A stretch of 64,000 bases of DNA. It comes from Siphonodentalium dalli. Lineage: Eukaryota; Mollusca; Scaphopoda; Gadilida; Siphonodentaliidae. Below the pieces are notes generated by a model. It was not told where the DNA came from, ran no database searches, and saw only the letters and a program-made list of their open reading frames with translations. Shown here piece by piece: positions 1-12,960 of the stretch (positions are counted from its first letter, which is position 1; every line of letters starts with the position of its first letter). A program made the translations under genes and the position numbers. The DNA lies in contig CP136064.1 in the NCBI GenBank assembly GCA_032622095.1, positions 130,497,605 to 130,561,604 on the forward strand, written 5' to 3'.

Positions 1-61
1 CACAATCCATGCGAAGGACAGCCATGTGCGCGTGGTGTTACGGCTGAATGGGAGTGGGGTA

Positions 62-316
62 GATTTTAAAAATGACAAAAAAGATAACAATGAGATTTTA
101 TTCAATGAATCAATATTGCGTGTAGCCACGTGTCGCGGGATAACCTGCTGGCATCGGGATAGCATGCTGTTGATGAGAGGGGCGATTCTACGCTTTGGAA
201 TGTTCCTCCATTCGTCCTGCAACAGACAGTGCATGTCACAGAGCATGGTGTGGTCATTGACACAATGATAAACAGCTCTATTCAGTTGGTCCCACAAATG
301 TTCTGAGCTTCCCCTA
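62..316 (-). pseudogene. Tc1/mariner transposase, C-terminal remnant
   Basis: Read on the minus strand, the stretch encodes EHLWDQLNRAVYH, then EWRNIPKRRIAPLINSM and SRCQQVIPRH. This is the standard C-terminal end of Tc1-like DDE transposases (the '..EHLWD...EW..IP...I..L..SM..RC' signature). The upstream half of the same decayed gene lies about 13.3 kb away at 13,594-13,890, on the other side of a TA-flanked insertion that begins at 317. The central catalytic region is missing, so the gene was already internally deleted before or when it was split. Homology fades below about position 100. It cannot encode an active enzyme. Confidence 0.75.
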
Positions 317-640
317 CACTGCCAAAAATAATTTCTTAATAAGATAAAATATCTTGAAACAAGAAAAACTATTTCCTGAAACAGGAAAATAAATCTTATT
401 TTGAGAAATATACCCCCAAAGTCTGCTACATCAAGAAAATTTAAGAAACTCCCACCAGACAAAAGATAGTTTTCTCAAAAAAGATAGATTTTAGTCTTGA
501 AACAAGAAAAAATTTCCTTACTAAGAAAATAGCTTCAAAAATTAAATATATATTTCTTGTTTCAAGATTTTTTTTCTAAGTTAAGAAATACTTAAAGAAA
601 ATATTTCTAATCCAAGAATTAATTGTTATGTACAAATTAC
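317..640. repeat. left terminal and subterminal repeat region of the 13.3-kb element
   Basis: Starts with CACTGCCAAAAATAATTTC, then alternates short runs such as TTTCTTA, AAGAAAA and CTTGTTTCAAG on both strands. The mirror region at the right end (about 12,960-13,593) has the same composition and ends in the inverted terminal sequence. Such subterminal repeats usually serve as transposase binding sites; that role is inferred. Confidence 0.6.
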
Positions 641-699
641 TGCTGTAATAGAATAACTGTAAAAGTCCAACGATAGCAAAATTGTGATCAAAATTTTAT

Positions 700-985
700 G
701 GTAAACATTGAAAAAGGTCCAACCTGTTGATTAAATATTCTGAAATTCATATTCATACTTAAATATTTGAACTACATGTAATACTACAGCTATAGGATTA
801 TATAATTGTTGACAAGTCACTCACTGTAACAGTTTTGTTTACATAACATTGGAAAAGGTCCAACCTGTTGATTAAATATTCTGAAAATGTTATTCATAGT
901 TAAATATTTGAACTAATAATACAGCTAGAATTATATATTTGTTGACAAATCACTGTAACAGTTTTGTTTACATAACAATAGTTTC
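700..985. repeat. two-copy tandem duplication, ~141-bp unit
   Basis: The segment containing AAAGGTCCAACCTGTTGATT and ending in CAGTTTTGTTTACATAACA occurs twice, with the shared start at about 713 and 854. The two copies differ by small indels and substitutions. No coding potential. Confidence 0.8.
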
Positions 986-1289
986 AACAGCTGTAATTTT
1001 GTTATTGGCAATCTGTCAGTAAGTGTTTTTATCTATTTCTCAATGCGCTTAGGGCATGCTGACCTTTATACAATTTTAATAAAATTTTGTTTGCACAATA
1101 TAGTGGGTCGCCATTGAGGAGGCCTCCCTTGAAATCTCCAGTTGGTGGTTTGCCACACCATCCTGAACTAGACAAACCGCTCTGGTGGCCCCTTGCATTG
1201 AACCTATTAATTAAACCGGTACTTCAAGCTGGTATATACCCCTCTTATATAAGGATGGAAGATGCTACCAATTTCAAACCGATGGTATT

Positions 1290-4280
1290 TCTTCAGAGTT
1301 GACTCTCTTGTATTATGAAAGCAAGCCCAATGAGGCCATGCACCTATTGTATGTTTATAACACACAAAAGACTATAATCTTAGCAGAATGGATGTCTCTG
1401 ATGATACAAACAATAAAATATCCAATTTATCCATAGTTGAATTTCATTTGGCTATATAGGAAAGCATACAATGTGGCTTTTATTTAGTTTCCACAAAGTA
1501 TTTTAAGTAAAATATCCATTAAGTGATGTATTCTGCCTTGTCCTATATATTAAAATGCATGCAATGGCCATGAGAAATGCTTAATTTATTGGTAGAGATG
1601 TCAATCAGATAAGAAATACTGACATTTTAGGTTTGATACACCATTTCAGCTGGCTTGGCATCTTTTAAATTTGAAACCTAAGGGAATTAATTCAGCTTTG
1701 ACTCTCTAAATTATGGAAGAAAGCCCAAATGAAGCCACTATTTGCACGTTAGTAACATGTATAAGGCTATATCTCAACAGAATACATGTCTCTGATAAAA
1801 TGCACAATAAAATATCAATAGTTCAATTGCATTTGGCTATAGAGGGATGCATACAATATTGGTTTTATGTAGTTTCCACAGACTATTTTAAGTAAAATAT
1901 CCATCAATTGATGTTTTCTACATAGCCTTGTATATTAAAATGCATGTAATGACCATGGGAAATGTTTAATTCATTAGTTGATATGTCCATCTGATAAGAA
2001 ATACTGACAATTGAGGTTTAAAATACCATTTCATGGGATTATGGGATCATAAATATCAAACTGAGGGAATTTCTTCAGATTTGACTCTCTAAATAATGGA
2101 AGAAAGCCCAAATGAAACCACTATTTGCATGTTAATGACATGTATAAGGCTATATCTCAACAGAATACATGTCGCTGATAAAATACACCATAAAATATCC
2201 ATAGTTTAATTGCATTTGGCTATAGAGGGATGCATACAATATTGCTTTTAAGTAGTTTCCACAGACTATTTTAAGTAAGATATCCATCAAATAATGTTTT
2301 CTACCTTGCCCTATATAGCATAATGCACGCAGTGACCATGAGAAATGTTTAATTTATTGGTAGAGATGTCCATCTGATAAGAAATACTGCCATTTGAGGT
2401 TTGATACACCATTTCAGCTGGCTTGGCATCTTACAAATTTGAAATAAGGGAATTTATTCAGCTTTGACCCTCTAAATTATGGGAAAAAAGCCTAAATTAT
2501 GCCATTATTGGCATGTTTATAACATATATAAGGCTATATCTGAACAGAATACATGTCTCTGATGAAATCAACAATAAAATATCCATAGTTTAATTTGTTT
2601 TGGCCATACAGGGATGCATACAACATGGCTTTTAGGTTGTTTCCACAGACTATTTTAAGTAAAATATCCATCAAATGATGTTTTCTGCCTTGTCCTGTAT
2701 ATTAAAATGCATGCAATGACCATGAAAAATGTTTAATTTATTGGTAGAGATGTCCATCTGATAAGAAATACTGCCATTTGAGGTTTGATACACCATTTCA
2801 GCTGGCTTGGCATCTTACAAATTTGAAATAAGGGAATTTATTCAGCTTTGACCCTCTAAATTATGGGAAAAAAGCCTAAATTATGCCATTATTGGCATGT
2901 TTATAACATATATAAGGCTATATCTGAACAGAATACATGTCTCTGATGAAATCAACAATAAAATATCCATAGTTTAATTTGTTTTGGCTATACAGGGATG
3001 CATACAACATGGCTTTTAGGTTGTTTCCACAGACTATTTTAAGTAAAATATCCATCAAATGATGTTTTCTGCCTTGTCCTGTATATTAAAATGCATGCAA
3101 TGACCATGAAAAATGTTTAATTTATTGGTAGAGATGTCCATCTGATAAGAAATACTGCCATTTGAGGTTTGATACACCATTTCAGCTGGCTTGGCATCTT
3201 ACAAATTTGAAATAAGGGAATTTATTCAGCTTTGACCCTCTAAATTATGGGAAAAAAGCCTAAATTATGCCATTATTGGCATGTTTATAACATATATAAG
3301 GCTATATCTGAACAGAATACATGTCTCAGGTGAAATAAACAATACAACATCCATAGTTTAATTTGATTTGGCTATACAGGGATGCATACAACATGGCTTT
3401 TAGGTTGTTTCCACAGACTATTTTAAGTAAAATATCCATCAAATGATGTTTTCGGCCTTGTCCTGTATATTAAAATGCATGCAATGACCATGAAAAATGT
3501 TTAATTTATTGGTAGAGATGTCCATCTGATAAAAAATACTGCCATTTGAGGTTTGATACACCATTTCAGCTGGCTTGGCATCTTACAAATTTGAAATAAG
3601 GGAATTTATTCAGCTTTGACCCTCTAAATTATGGGAAAAAAGCCTAAATTATGCCATTATTGGCATGTTTATAACATATATAAGGCTATATCTGAACAGA
3701 ATACATGTCTCAGGTGAAATAAACAATACAACATCCATAGTTTAATTTGATTTGGCTATACAGGGATGCATACAATATTGCTTTTATGTAGTTTCCACTG
3801 ATTATTTTAAGTAAAATATCCATCAATTGATGTTTTCTACATAGCCTTGTATATTAAAATGCATGTAATGACCATGGGAAATGTTTAATTTATTAGTTGA
3901 TATGTCCATCTGATAGGAAATACTGACATTTGAGGTTTTAAATACCATTTCATGGGATTATGGGATCATAAATATCAAACTAAGGGAATTTCTTCAGATT
4001 TTACTCTCTAAATGATGGAAGAAAGGCCAAATGAAGCCACTATTTGCATGTTTATAACATGTATAAGGCCATATCTTTGCAGAATGCTTTTCTCTGATAA
4101 TAAAACAAATAACATATCTATATTTCATAGTTTAGTTGGCAAAACAGGGTGCATAACATGTGGTTTTAAAGTAGTTTCACAGACTATTTTAACTAGAATA
4201 TCAATTAAATGATGTAATCTAACTTGTCCTGTGTTTTAAAATGCATACACTGACCATGATAAATGTTTAATACAAACAGC
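1290..4280. repeat. 384-bp satellite array, about 7.7 units
   Basis: The landmark TTGGTAGAGATGTCCATC recurs at about 1,589, 1,973 (diverged), 2,357, 2,741, 3,125, 3,509 and 3,894, giving a constant 384-bp period. The units between about 2,340 and 3,770 are almost identical, while the outer units are more diverged. That is the expected picture of recent amplification from the middle of the array by unequal exchange. Short ORFs in it are broken and differ between units, so it is not coding. Confidence 0.9.
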
Positions 4281-5718
4281 GTCCTTAATGCTGCACCAGC
4301 CTAACTCCCGTTATGAAAGGGTTAAATTAATAAACAAAGGTTACACAGACATCCCCCCTTCAACAGCGCGGTGAGTGTGTTTTTTATGTAATATATGTCA
4401 TATCCGGTATAAGAGCCCCCCCCCATTTCGTACGCTGTATTCCATGCCCTGTTATGAGGTACGCCATATTCCGGCCCCTCTGTTAGGAGGTATTCGGTAT
4501 TCCAAAAATACCGGTATTCGTATACCAACCTTCCAATAAAACGATCATAAGAATAATACAAATGCGATGTTTGTCACAATAAATGCACGGTTTGACATAC
4601 AGATCGTCGATCATCAATTTATATCAATTTAGACATGGACATGATGACCGGCGTTCGTACGGCAATAGAGAATTTATCCATATGGCTGTTAACTGGTATT
4701 TCGTATTCCACCCTCTGTGTTAAGTGGTATTATTCCGTATTCCAAGGGGTGGGGTGCTCTTATATGGTGTGAAGTTTACAACTAATGTGGCAGTCATGAA
4801 ATTTTTAATTATTAGAACTGTTTGGGATATATACACCCCAATAACCCTGTCTTCACGCTCCTGTTGGTGGTGGCCTTATCAATCTATTGCTTCGTTGAAC
4901 TTTTATTATTGCAAATTTGAGGTAAAAGTTCTTGAAGCGTGTAATTTCGTTCCACTTTACAACAGCGGCACAATGATTCCAATTTTTTTAACCTACCGGC
5001 GCAGATCGAGGCTGGACGTCCAACTTACGTTTTCATAGGATACAAATTGATCGGATTTTAGGTAAGTGAAACTAATTAGTCATCACTTGAAGTGATTTCT
5101 CATTATGAACAGACTGTTACTAGTAAAATACTTAATCGAACTACAATTAAAAATTCACGACTTATCCTGTTTTATTCAAATGAAATTTGATAGTAAATCG
5201 GCCTAATTTTGTTTCCGTTAAATATTTCAGAAAATGGAATCCGTCATTGATAAATGAACATTTTTTTGGTCAAAATAGTAACTTCTGACGGACTATGATT
5301 ATATGGCATTTATGAATCATATATAAAGGTAGCCCTACACAATATTCCCAACTGTGTTCCCAACTGCAAAAACGATTTTTAATGAATTATAAATTGGCCT
5401 AAATTTGATGCTTCATAAAAGGAAAAACTGTCCGGGAATGGCTATTTTCGTCTGCAAAATCAAATTCTGCCATAAATGCAGTGTATTATCGGTCGACATT
5501 AATATGACAATAGTTGGAATATTAAAAGGTCCCAGTTATTGAAAATATACATGTAGCTTATAAGGAAATTGTCAGTTATGATCAGTTATACCGGTACCGG
5601 ACTACCGGTACTTCATACCATTATTCTAACAAATGTCAACCTGATAGAATTCCCACAATCTCTTTAATATTGTCATGCCATGGCCAATTTAACACTAAGT
5701 GAACGTTCAGATTACCAC
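4281..5718. other. non-coding interval
   Basis: Contains several degenerate GGTATTCCGTATTCC-like copies between about 4,430 and 4,750 and a (TTAA)CCCTTTC-type sequence near 4,310 that resembles, in inverted orientation, the sequence at about 26,968. No gene, RNA or complete transposon is recognisable. Confidence 0.5.
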
Positions 5719-6040
5719 GATACAATCGTAAGTGGAAATATTTCTGTCGTAGGAAGTAACCGCTCAACTGTGCATGCTCACCTCAAAATCGTAGGTAAAA
5801 AATAATATCATGCACTGTTTTATTTAAAAGCAAAATTGTGGCGTATCCTTGGTTATCCCCATTTGCGACGTAATCACTAATCAGTCATGTGTATGTAAAA
5901 ATTGTGGCCTGAAGGATCGCATGATAGTCAATCACATGCTTTACAAAAAAACTGTGATTTCATCATGTACGACATCGTAATCATGTGAACAAACTATCCA
6001 CGATCTCGTCGATCCCGGTTCCTCCACTTAAGATTGTATC
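5719..6040. mobile_element. MITE copy 1, TIR GATACAATCGTAAGTGGA
   Basis: Left end GATACAATCGTAAGTGGA and right end TCCACTTAAGATTGTATC are inverted copies with one mismatch. A second, related element with the same layout follows at 6,089-6,386. Both contain the shared internal sequence around ACCG...TGCGCATGCTCAC. No ORF; a non-autonomous element. Confidence 0.65.
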
Positions 6041-6088
6041 TTTCATCTGTACGTTCACTGAGTGAACATTCATGATTCATATGACTAC

Positions 6089-6386
6089 GATTCAATTGTA
6101 AGTGGACAGATTCCCATCTTGGGTAATAACCGATAGTTGGACTGCGCATGCTCACGACATGATCACGAGTTATATCAATGCAGAATTGCAAAATTGTGAC
6201 GTATCCTTGGTTACCTCCACTTGATGAAATTTGCGTGTACGTAAAAATCGTACAAAGTAAATGGAAATATCATAGGATAGTTAATCACGTGGTTAACCAC
6301 CGATATTAAATATACTCATCTGCGATGACATCGTAACAAACTATCCATGATTTTGTCAGGCCCGATTCCTCCACTTACGATTGAAT
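6089..6386. mobile_element. MITE copy 2, adjacent to copy 1
   Basis: Left end GATTCAATTGTAAGTGGA and right end TCCACTTACGATTGAAT are inverted. It is the tandem neighbour of the element at 5,719-6,040, separated by about 48 bp, and shares its internal motifs (TGCGCATGCTCAC, GATAGTTAATCAC). Confidence 0.65.
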
Positions 6387-6789
6387 TATGGTCTTCTGAC
6401 ATCTGAATCGCCGAAAATGCTAATATTGTTGGAAGAATGAACTTTACACTTGTTTTTTGAATATGTTTGCAAATTATGAAAATACATGCATCCATATCAC
6501 ATATATATGTACATGTATTTTTTCTTCAATTACAGAAATACCAGATTCATTAGCCATGGTGGATGCGGCATCATGCCCTCTCATCTTCAACATATGAAGA
6601 TTGATTTCGCCCATGATTAGTCTTAAGCGTCGGTCCTGTCTAGCTAGACACGTGGCAATGAACAAATGACAGGTGAAATATCACTGGAAGTCTGTTCGCC
6701 AAAATACCAGTGGTGAGTTTATATCTATAGCTACCATGCAGATGAATATTTGTACATTGTCACCAATACATGTATATACCGCTATCCTC

Positions 6790-7700
6790 AAAATCATGGA
6801 CCTTAAAAATGGGGGGGGGCAGGGGGGCCGGAAAAAAACTGCAGACACAGGGTGGAAAAAACTGTTTTCTTCGGTTTGGGTACCCCCCCCCCCCCCACAG
6901 CAAAACTGCAGTTTTTTTTCCACTGACCATTTGCCCCCCCCCCCAGAAAAATCAAATCTACCCCAGCCGGACAACAACTCGGTTTGACCGGAAACCGAAA
7001 AAAACACCTGAGCGTACAATTCACGAGAGGTGCTTGGTAACTTAGTTTAGATTATTATGACTAAAATGGTCATTGTCTACCAGTAGAACGCAGATTTGTA
7101 CCTCGTGATGTCATGACATGTACAAACATGTATATTGGTGATCGCAACGCTATGTATGCACTTTAAAAAATGACAACTAGTCATTACCTCGACTTTGAAA
7201 AATCTGATGCAAATGAGATGAGTGAGATACCAGCATATAACTGTTTTCTGATACCATTGGAGGAGAAATTGTTTAATACATGGGATAGTTCTGCAGTAAA
7301 AATTTGCCATATAAGCGATCGCAGGGTAGAATTCTGCAATCGACTGGTAGACACTGACATAGTTGGCATTATTAAGAGGGTTAATGGGGTCAATATCACA
7401 TGTAAACCAAGACAGTGGTTATCCAAAATTGTTTTATGTGGATTGTACTACTCATGTATATATGATTTGGATATTAAGGTTAATCCATATTCTATAAAAT
7501 GAGAGAAAATTGAAGTTGTGAGTCTGAAAATACATATTTGGATTTTTTTTTACATGCAACCCCCCCTAAATGAATAAGGACAAAATTTACGTGTAAATTT
7601 TTTACGCCCAGGTACCCCCCCCCCCACCCCCGGTACGTTGTGTCCCGCAGTTTTTTTTCCGCGGGGGGGGGGGGATACCTGGTAATGATCGCAGTATATG
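6790..7700. repeat. paired poly-G/poly-C low-complexity segments
   Basis: Runs of 8-14 G or C occur at about 6,811, 6,885, 6,935, 7,615 and 7,667, embedded in related sequences (GGTACC next to C runs, AACTGCAG next to T runs) that appear in opposite orientations around 6,800-6,950 and 7,555-7,680. Predicted ORFs here are glycine/proline artefacts of the homopolymers. The interval between them and up to 8,110 holds no recognisable gene. Confidence 0.55.
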
Positions 7701-8117
7701 ATATCCACCACGGTATCAAGTCGATTACTGTTGTGGAGCACCATGCAGTTATGATACACCAACAAATATCACACCAAAAGTTGAAAATTAAAACAGCCAC
7801 ATGGATCTTGTTCAATGAACTTATATATGCATGAATAAGATGAATCACTAAATTATATTTTCATGCTTGTTTGTGTAATGCCAATCAATGCAGCCTGACA
7901 ACATGGATGGGTGGAGTTTATAAATTGACAGCCGAAACAATGTTGGCAACTTCAAAGTTCATTATGTGCTACATTTAACCCCCGTATATACAATACAATT
8001 TTTCTATCAGCGTTCCCATGTCCTATATTTGGAGTACTATATACATGTACATGTAACGAAGGCCATCCGTTCCACAGATATGAGGAAAAACACTGCATTT
8101 TATTTTCATGCATGCGA

Positions 8118-8250
8118 AACATGACAACATGCATATGGGGTGTAACATGACAACATGCATATGGGGTGTAACATGACAACATGCATATGGGGTGTAACAT
8201 GACAACATGCATATAGGGTGTAACATGACAACATGCATATGGGGTGTAAC
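8118..8250. repeat. 26-bp minisatellite, five copies
   Basis: Five head-to-tail copies of a 26-bp unit containing ACATGACAACATGCATATGG. Copies start at 8,118, 8,144, 8,170, 8,196 and 8,222, and only one has a base change (ATAGGG for ATGGGG). There is no spacer between copies, so this is a minisatellite and not a CRISPR array. Confidence 0.95.
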
Positions 8251-8539
8251 TGCGGTATATGCAGCGTTGAAACTGTACTAGTAACCATAATGAGGTGTTG
8301 GAGGTTACTGTGCTTTATATCTTTAATACTGCAGTATTAACGGGGGGGGGGGGGGGGTACTATACTAAGAGGTGGCCAATTACTTTGAGTATACATGTAG
8401 CCATACCTCACACATGGAACAGGGCTTGACTTATTCTTAGGTACATGGAAAAATAGGTACGCGGAGCAATACATAACACCTAGTCTGCTTAGTATATTTT
8501 ACATAAATATCAACCGATTTTGTGCAGTGTTAAAGCGGT

Positions 8540-8664
8540 AACCTTATAGTACTGCTGTGTTAGAAGTTTCTGGTGTGAGACCACACAAGCCATATTTCTG
8601 AATAAATCCTGAAAAATTACCCACAATCCTGAGGTTAAGTGGTCACTTACTTTGGGCATTACTG
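8540..8664. mobile_element. CAGTAATGCCC MITE family, partial copy
   Basis: The right part (AAATCCTGAAAAATTACCCA ... CATTACTG, followed by TA) matches the family represented in full at 11,174-11,357 and 60,350-60,478. The left terminus is not recognisable. Non-autonomous, Tc1/mariner-like by its TA duplication. Confidence 0.6.
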
Positions 8665-8928
8665 TAATTCCCTGACATTCCCCCCAATATATGACTAAAA
8701 GAAAATTCACCCTTTTGAAGTTTTGATATCGTTTAACCATGAAATGGCTCGAAAAAGATGTTTTATGAGATTTACGTTTGGTTTTTATTTAATTTTGTTT
8801 GTTCAAGTAGCATATCAAATGAGTGAAATTTTATTTTAGTCATTCATGTGGGTATCGTGAGTGGGGAGATATTTAAGGGGAGGTATCCTGTTACAACGGT
8901 ATATGCTACTAGTACATGTACATAATTA

Positions 8929-9068
8929 TTAACTGTCATGTGGACTGTTTTTATGGAGATGTAACCGTGAGGTAAGTGGACATAACTTGTGTAAAACCCT
9001 TTACATACAAGTTATGACCACTTACCTCACGGTTACATCTCCATTAAAATAGTCTACATGACAGTTAA
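8929..9068. mobile_element. TTAA-flanked hairpin MITE, 140 bp
   Basis: A near-perfect inverted repeat: the left arm starts TTAACTGTCATGTGGACTG, the right arm ends with its complement CATGACAGTTAA, and arms of about 60 bp flank a short loop near 9,000. Both outer ends are TTAA, suggesting a 4-bp TTAA duplication as made by piggyBac- or Kolobok-type transposases. A transcript would fold into a long hairpin. Confidence 0.7.
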
Positions 9069-10906
9069 TCCTTATATTTATATATATTTAGCGAAAAAGC
9101 CACTTTTGTAAATGTATTTAAATTGAATAGTGTATCGTGACAAAAACAGCCCAAAGTACCCAATAGCACCCTTGGCAAAAGTTAATAGGAACAATTTCTC
9201 TTCATATTGCAACCAGGTGATGTATAATTAAGTCAATCCTGCGCGAGTCCAAATGCGCCCAAAACATTACGCGTTCGTCTTTCCAAACCCAATGACGTAT
9301 GGATGGTGTTGTGAGCTTGGTGTTATGAGCCGTTGCGCATTCACCGAGAAATAACTGCAACTAGCCACGTGGGCGCGGACCAATCAGTATGCTGGATTTA
9401 GTGATGACAACACTTAGTATGTAAATATATGTATTTGTAGCTGATTCTGACCAACATGCAGCGTTTGAATGGATAACAATACTGTTATAACTGCCCCCCC
9501 CCCCCCCCCCCCGGGTGATTCATTTGGACCGTACATCTTAATAATATGTACATGATTAGTCATTCCGCTTTTCTGATGTCATTACAAGCATTCAAATCTT
9601 ATTTTTCAGACAGGAGGAGCTGCCTGATTGGATTGAGACATACAAATTTCATTCAAGGCCTGATATCTGATAACCAATCATAGAATCATGTTTCCTGAGT
9701 GTTTCTTGCAGATAATGATTACACTTGATACCAATATTATTAATTCTGTCCAAGACTGGATGAGGAAGGATTTCAAATGTTATTCGGTGTACATGTAACG
9801 GATACATGTAATCTAGATGTTATCGGTATTCGTCCATGCATGACATAATGTGAGTTGTTGCTTTGTGACAGTCCTGGCTATATACATGTACCATATGTAT
9901 ACCAATGAATGGTATGCACTGAATCCAGTACTGTGCAGTGTGCAGCGAAGGGGAGGCTTTAATATATAACCAAATGATGACCAATGTCTTCATCAAAGGC
10001 AAAAATGACACATCCATTCCTTCCTTGATGGAGACCGATCAGTGACGTCTACATTTTATCAGACTTAGTGGTGAAAATCTTGGCAAGTGAAGTTAGTGAA
10101 TTCAATTCTACAACATACATGTACATGTACCTGTATGCTTCTGTATGTACCTGTATGAGTCTCAGAAAATGTGCACTATGGCATCCAGTGTATGCATAAC
10201 CTTTGTTATACCGTACTTCATACTACATTGACCAGAATTTGGAGGTGTACCAGTTTCATATCTCTACACAAAGCACAACAGTACCCATGGATCAGTCTCA
10301 AGCCTTGTTTCTGAGCTTGTCTGAAGGATATGAACTTTTAAAGATATATTATGCACTTGTTCTGGTGCGTGAAACTGATCAGTTAGTACCAAGGCGCTAT
10401 GCCAACTGGAAGAAGGTAGCATTCTACTAACATAGCCGAAAATCGAAAGCAAATCAACCGTATCACTCCATAGAACACATTGCCTGAGCTACGCTCATTT
10501 GTGAATATTTACTACTCGATTCGGGGCGCATCTATCGGCGATAATATAACGAAAACGAGTTCGCCTTTGATAGTTACTGCATTTAATTATGTATACGAAT
10601 GATGGTGTGTGTTGTTAATTTGGATATAATATTTGTAAAAAGTACTACTTTGAACAAGATTATTCTCCATTTATATTTTATCACCCTATTGGAGTGTTTC
10701 ACATCACTTTAAGTGACAAATTATTGCAGCATGTCAATATAATCAGATTCATGTACATGTACACACATACAAGCCTTAAAATCCATCACAGAATAAAAAT
10801 ATTCTGATGTTCCTTTATCTTTGTCAACCTGCTGTATCACCAAGTAATATGTACAAGGAGCTTAATGTGGCTTAGACATGTACCATACATGTACATTTAA
10901 AGACAG
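9069..10906. other. non-coding interval
   Basis: Includes a run of about 20 C near 9,493 and ACATGTAC simple repeats. Short ORFs lack any recognisable domain. No RNA gene or complete transposon seen. Confidence 0.5.
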
Positions 10907-11447
10907 ATAATCCGAGTTCACGCTCCTCAATTACCATTTCTTTGGCTTCAGGGGTAAAAATAACTTATTCGAGTTGAGGAACACACCCTTTAAAGTTCTG
11001 AGTTAAAAAATAAAAAATTTTGAAATCTGTTATTTTTCACCACCATGAATATTTCCCGGCCTAGCAAATATTCAATGAGTCGATTGAAATAATCTTGATA
11101 CCAAGTTGCGATGAACAAAATGTTGATTTATAACACGTTTTGGAAAATGTTACACTAGAGTTGACAGTAGTTACAGTAATGCCCAAAGTAATTGACCACT
11201 TAACCACAGCAGAATTAAATGGCTTGTTGCCATTCATCGGAAAGCTCTTGGGGAGAGCTTTCCGATGAATGGCAACAAGTCATATTTCCGACTAAATCCT
11301 GAAAAATTTCCCATAATTCAGCTGTGGTTAAGTGGTCGATTACTTTGGCCATTACTGTAGCATTATGTTTTGGTAATTAATTGATTAAGAAATGTTGTTC
11401 TTAGAATCTGATGATATGGAGACCATGGAGAGATTGTTTACCTTTAA
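10907..11447. mobile_element. TTAA-flanked MITE (GGTACTC family), split by another MITE
   Basis: Begins TTAAAGACAGATAATCCGA and ends ACCTTTAA, related to the family whose full copy is at 57,487-57,975 (ends TTAAAGGTACTCAATCCGA). It shares the internal markers of that family: the ACCATTTCTTTGGCTTC segment and the GAGGAAC motif. The CAGTAATGCCC MITE at 11,174-11,357 is inserted inside it, so this copy is the older of the two. Confidence 0.65.
11174..11357. mobile_element. CAGTAATGCCC MITE, full copy with TA duplication
   Basis: Starts CAGTAATGCCCAAAGTAATT and ends with the inverted CATTACTG; flanked by TA at 11,172-11,173 and 11,358-11,359. The middle is itself a hairpin (TTGCCATTCATCGGAAAGCT and its complement). 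Inserted in the TTAA MITE at 10,907-11,447. Confidence 0.85.
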
Positions 11448-11631
11448 TTGTCAATGTTGACTTTAAAGCATACTAGTAACATATGTTATGTTTATTTTAT
11501 GTATCCCTGCATAAAATGGGGTGATAAATTTATATTATACTCACATCTGGTCTTTTGATATTTTGTGAGTAATTTATATGAAAGAATGGCATTGCATGCT
11601 AGCAATTCCGATAAACATCACTGTTAAAATG

Positions 11632-11771
11632 AGGCTTGTTGCCATTCATCGGAAATCTCTCAGAGAGCTTTCCGATGAATGGCAACAAGCCATATTTCCG
11701 ACTAAATCCTGAAAAGTTACCCACAATTCTACTGTGTTTAAGGAGTCGATTATACTCGGGGGGCATTACTG
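11632..11771. mobile_element. CAGTAATGCCC MITE, truncated copy
   Basis: Retains the internal hairpin (TTGCCATTCATCGG ... CCGATGAATGGCAA) and the right terminus CATTACTG followed by TA, but lacks the left CAGTAATG end. About 80% similar by eye to the copy at 11,174-11,357. Confidence 0.7.
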
Positions 11772-12960
11772 TATTCGATATCTCAAGCTGTTGCATACCG
11801 AAAAGACTTGGGCTAGTACCTGAACAGTAAATCTGCATGATTCATGAAACAGCTATTGAAAACATGCTGTATATACACAGAATTACACAATTTTGTTTAT
11901 GGGTTTGTTGATATGACACGAGTGCTAGCGCACAATGACGGAATGAACAGCACACCCTAGAGTTCTATCTTTCCTCAATGGCACAAGTGCCGTATCAACA
12001 AATCCATTAATACAAGTGTCTTTCTGTGTTTATTACACATCACCCGTCCTAGAATATGTGCATTTAAAAATACAGGGTTACGATGTTTGTTAAGGCACAT
12101 ACAGTGCTTGTTTTGTCATGTGTGATGATTTTTTTTCCTATCGTTTGAACTGGATACTCAAATAACAGAAATTGTTATATATTTTTTTAGCAACCGACAG
12201 ATTTGAGGTAACTCTTTCTATAAATATATTGAAAATCATGTGTCGGGATGTAATTATTAGCAATCAATATATTTTTTGTTGCATATATAGGTTTATACAA
12301 TTTTAAGAGGCAGAACAAGATACAGGTACTTTGTATAGTTTCATTTTAGCGAATGTACACAGTATCTTGTTTGGCCTCTTGCAATTTTAGAAACCCATAA
12401 CTGTAACGAGAAATTGTTGATTGTATATTTAAAGTTTAAAGGTACGGGAGGCCTTGGCGGTGGGTATGCTGTGAAAATATTTCCACCGGTCAAAAACCGC
12501 CACAAACAGAAAGAATATTAAAATGTAGACAGACTTTGTCCGTATACAAATAAGAAATATCGCATAAACAGTATGTTATTGTCATATGTTTGACCATTCT
12601 TATGTAAACAAAAGCATAAAAAGGTACTTTCCTGGTGTTTGTTTATATTATGATGGTAAACATAAAGAGCGTTCATTGTTGCTGAATTTTGATATGGAAC
12701 GAATAAAGAGCATTTATATGATTTGTGTGTGATTAGCCAGTAACACTGTGCTGCCTTCTGTAACACAATCAGGCTCCTGCTTAGGTAAAATATAGTAGGT
12801 CTTTATGATAGCATGCTGTTTACGCGATGGTCATGGTATATATGAACAAAACTGTATGCGTTTTAATGTTTTTCTGTTTACGGTGATTGAAACAAATATG
12901 AATATTTTCGACAACTAAGGCCTCCCGTGCCTTTAAGCCCCCTTATTGTCTCTATTATAC
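11772..12960. other. non-coding interval
   Basis: No recognisable gene. Around 12,440 and 12,920 the inverted sequences GGTACGGGAGGCCTTGGCGG and AAGGCCTCCCGTGCC suggest the ends of another non-autonomous element of about 490 bp (12,440-12,935). This was seen but not resolved. Two copies of the AAAGAGCGTT motif lie at 12,662 and 12,702. Confidence 0.4.

Noticed and set aside
6673-7045. Overlapping ORFs of 91-112 codons on both strands
   Set aside because: Open frames caused by G/C homopolymers; no domain.
8118-8250. CRISPR-like short repeats
   Set aside because: No spacers; head-to-tail 26-bp minisatellite in a eukaryotic context.
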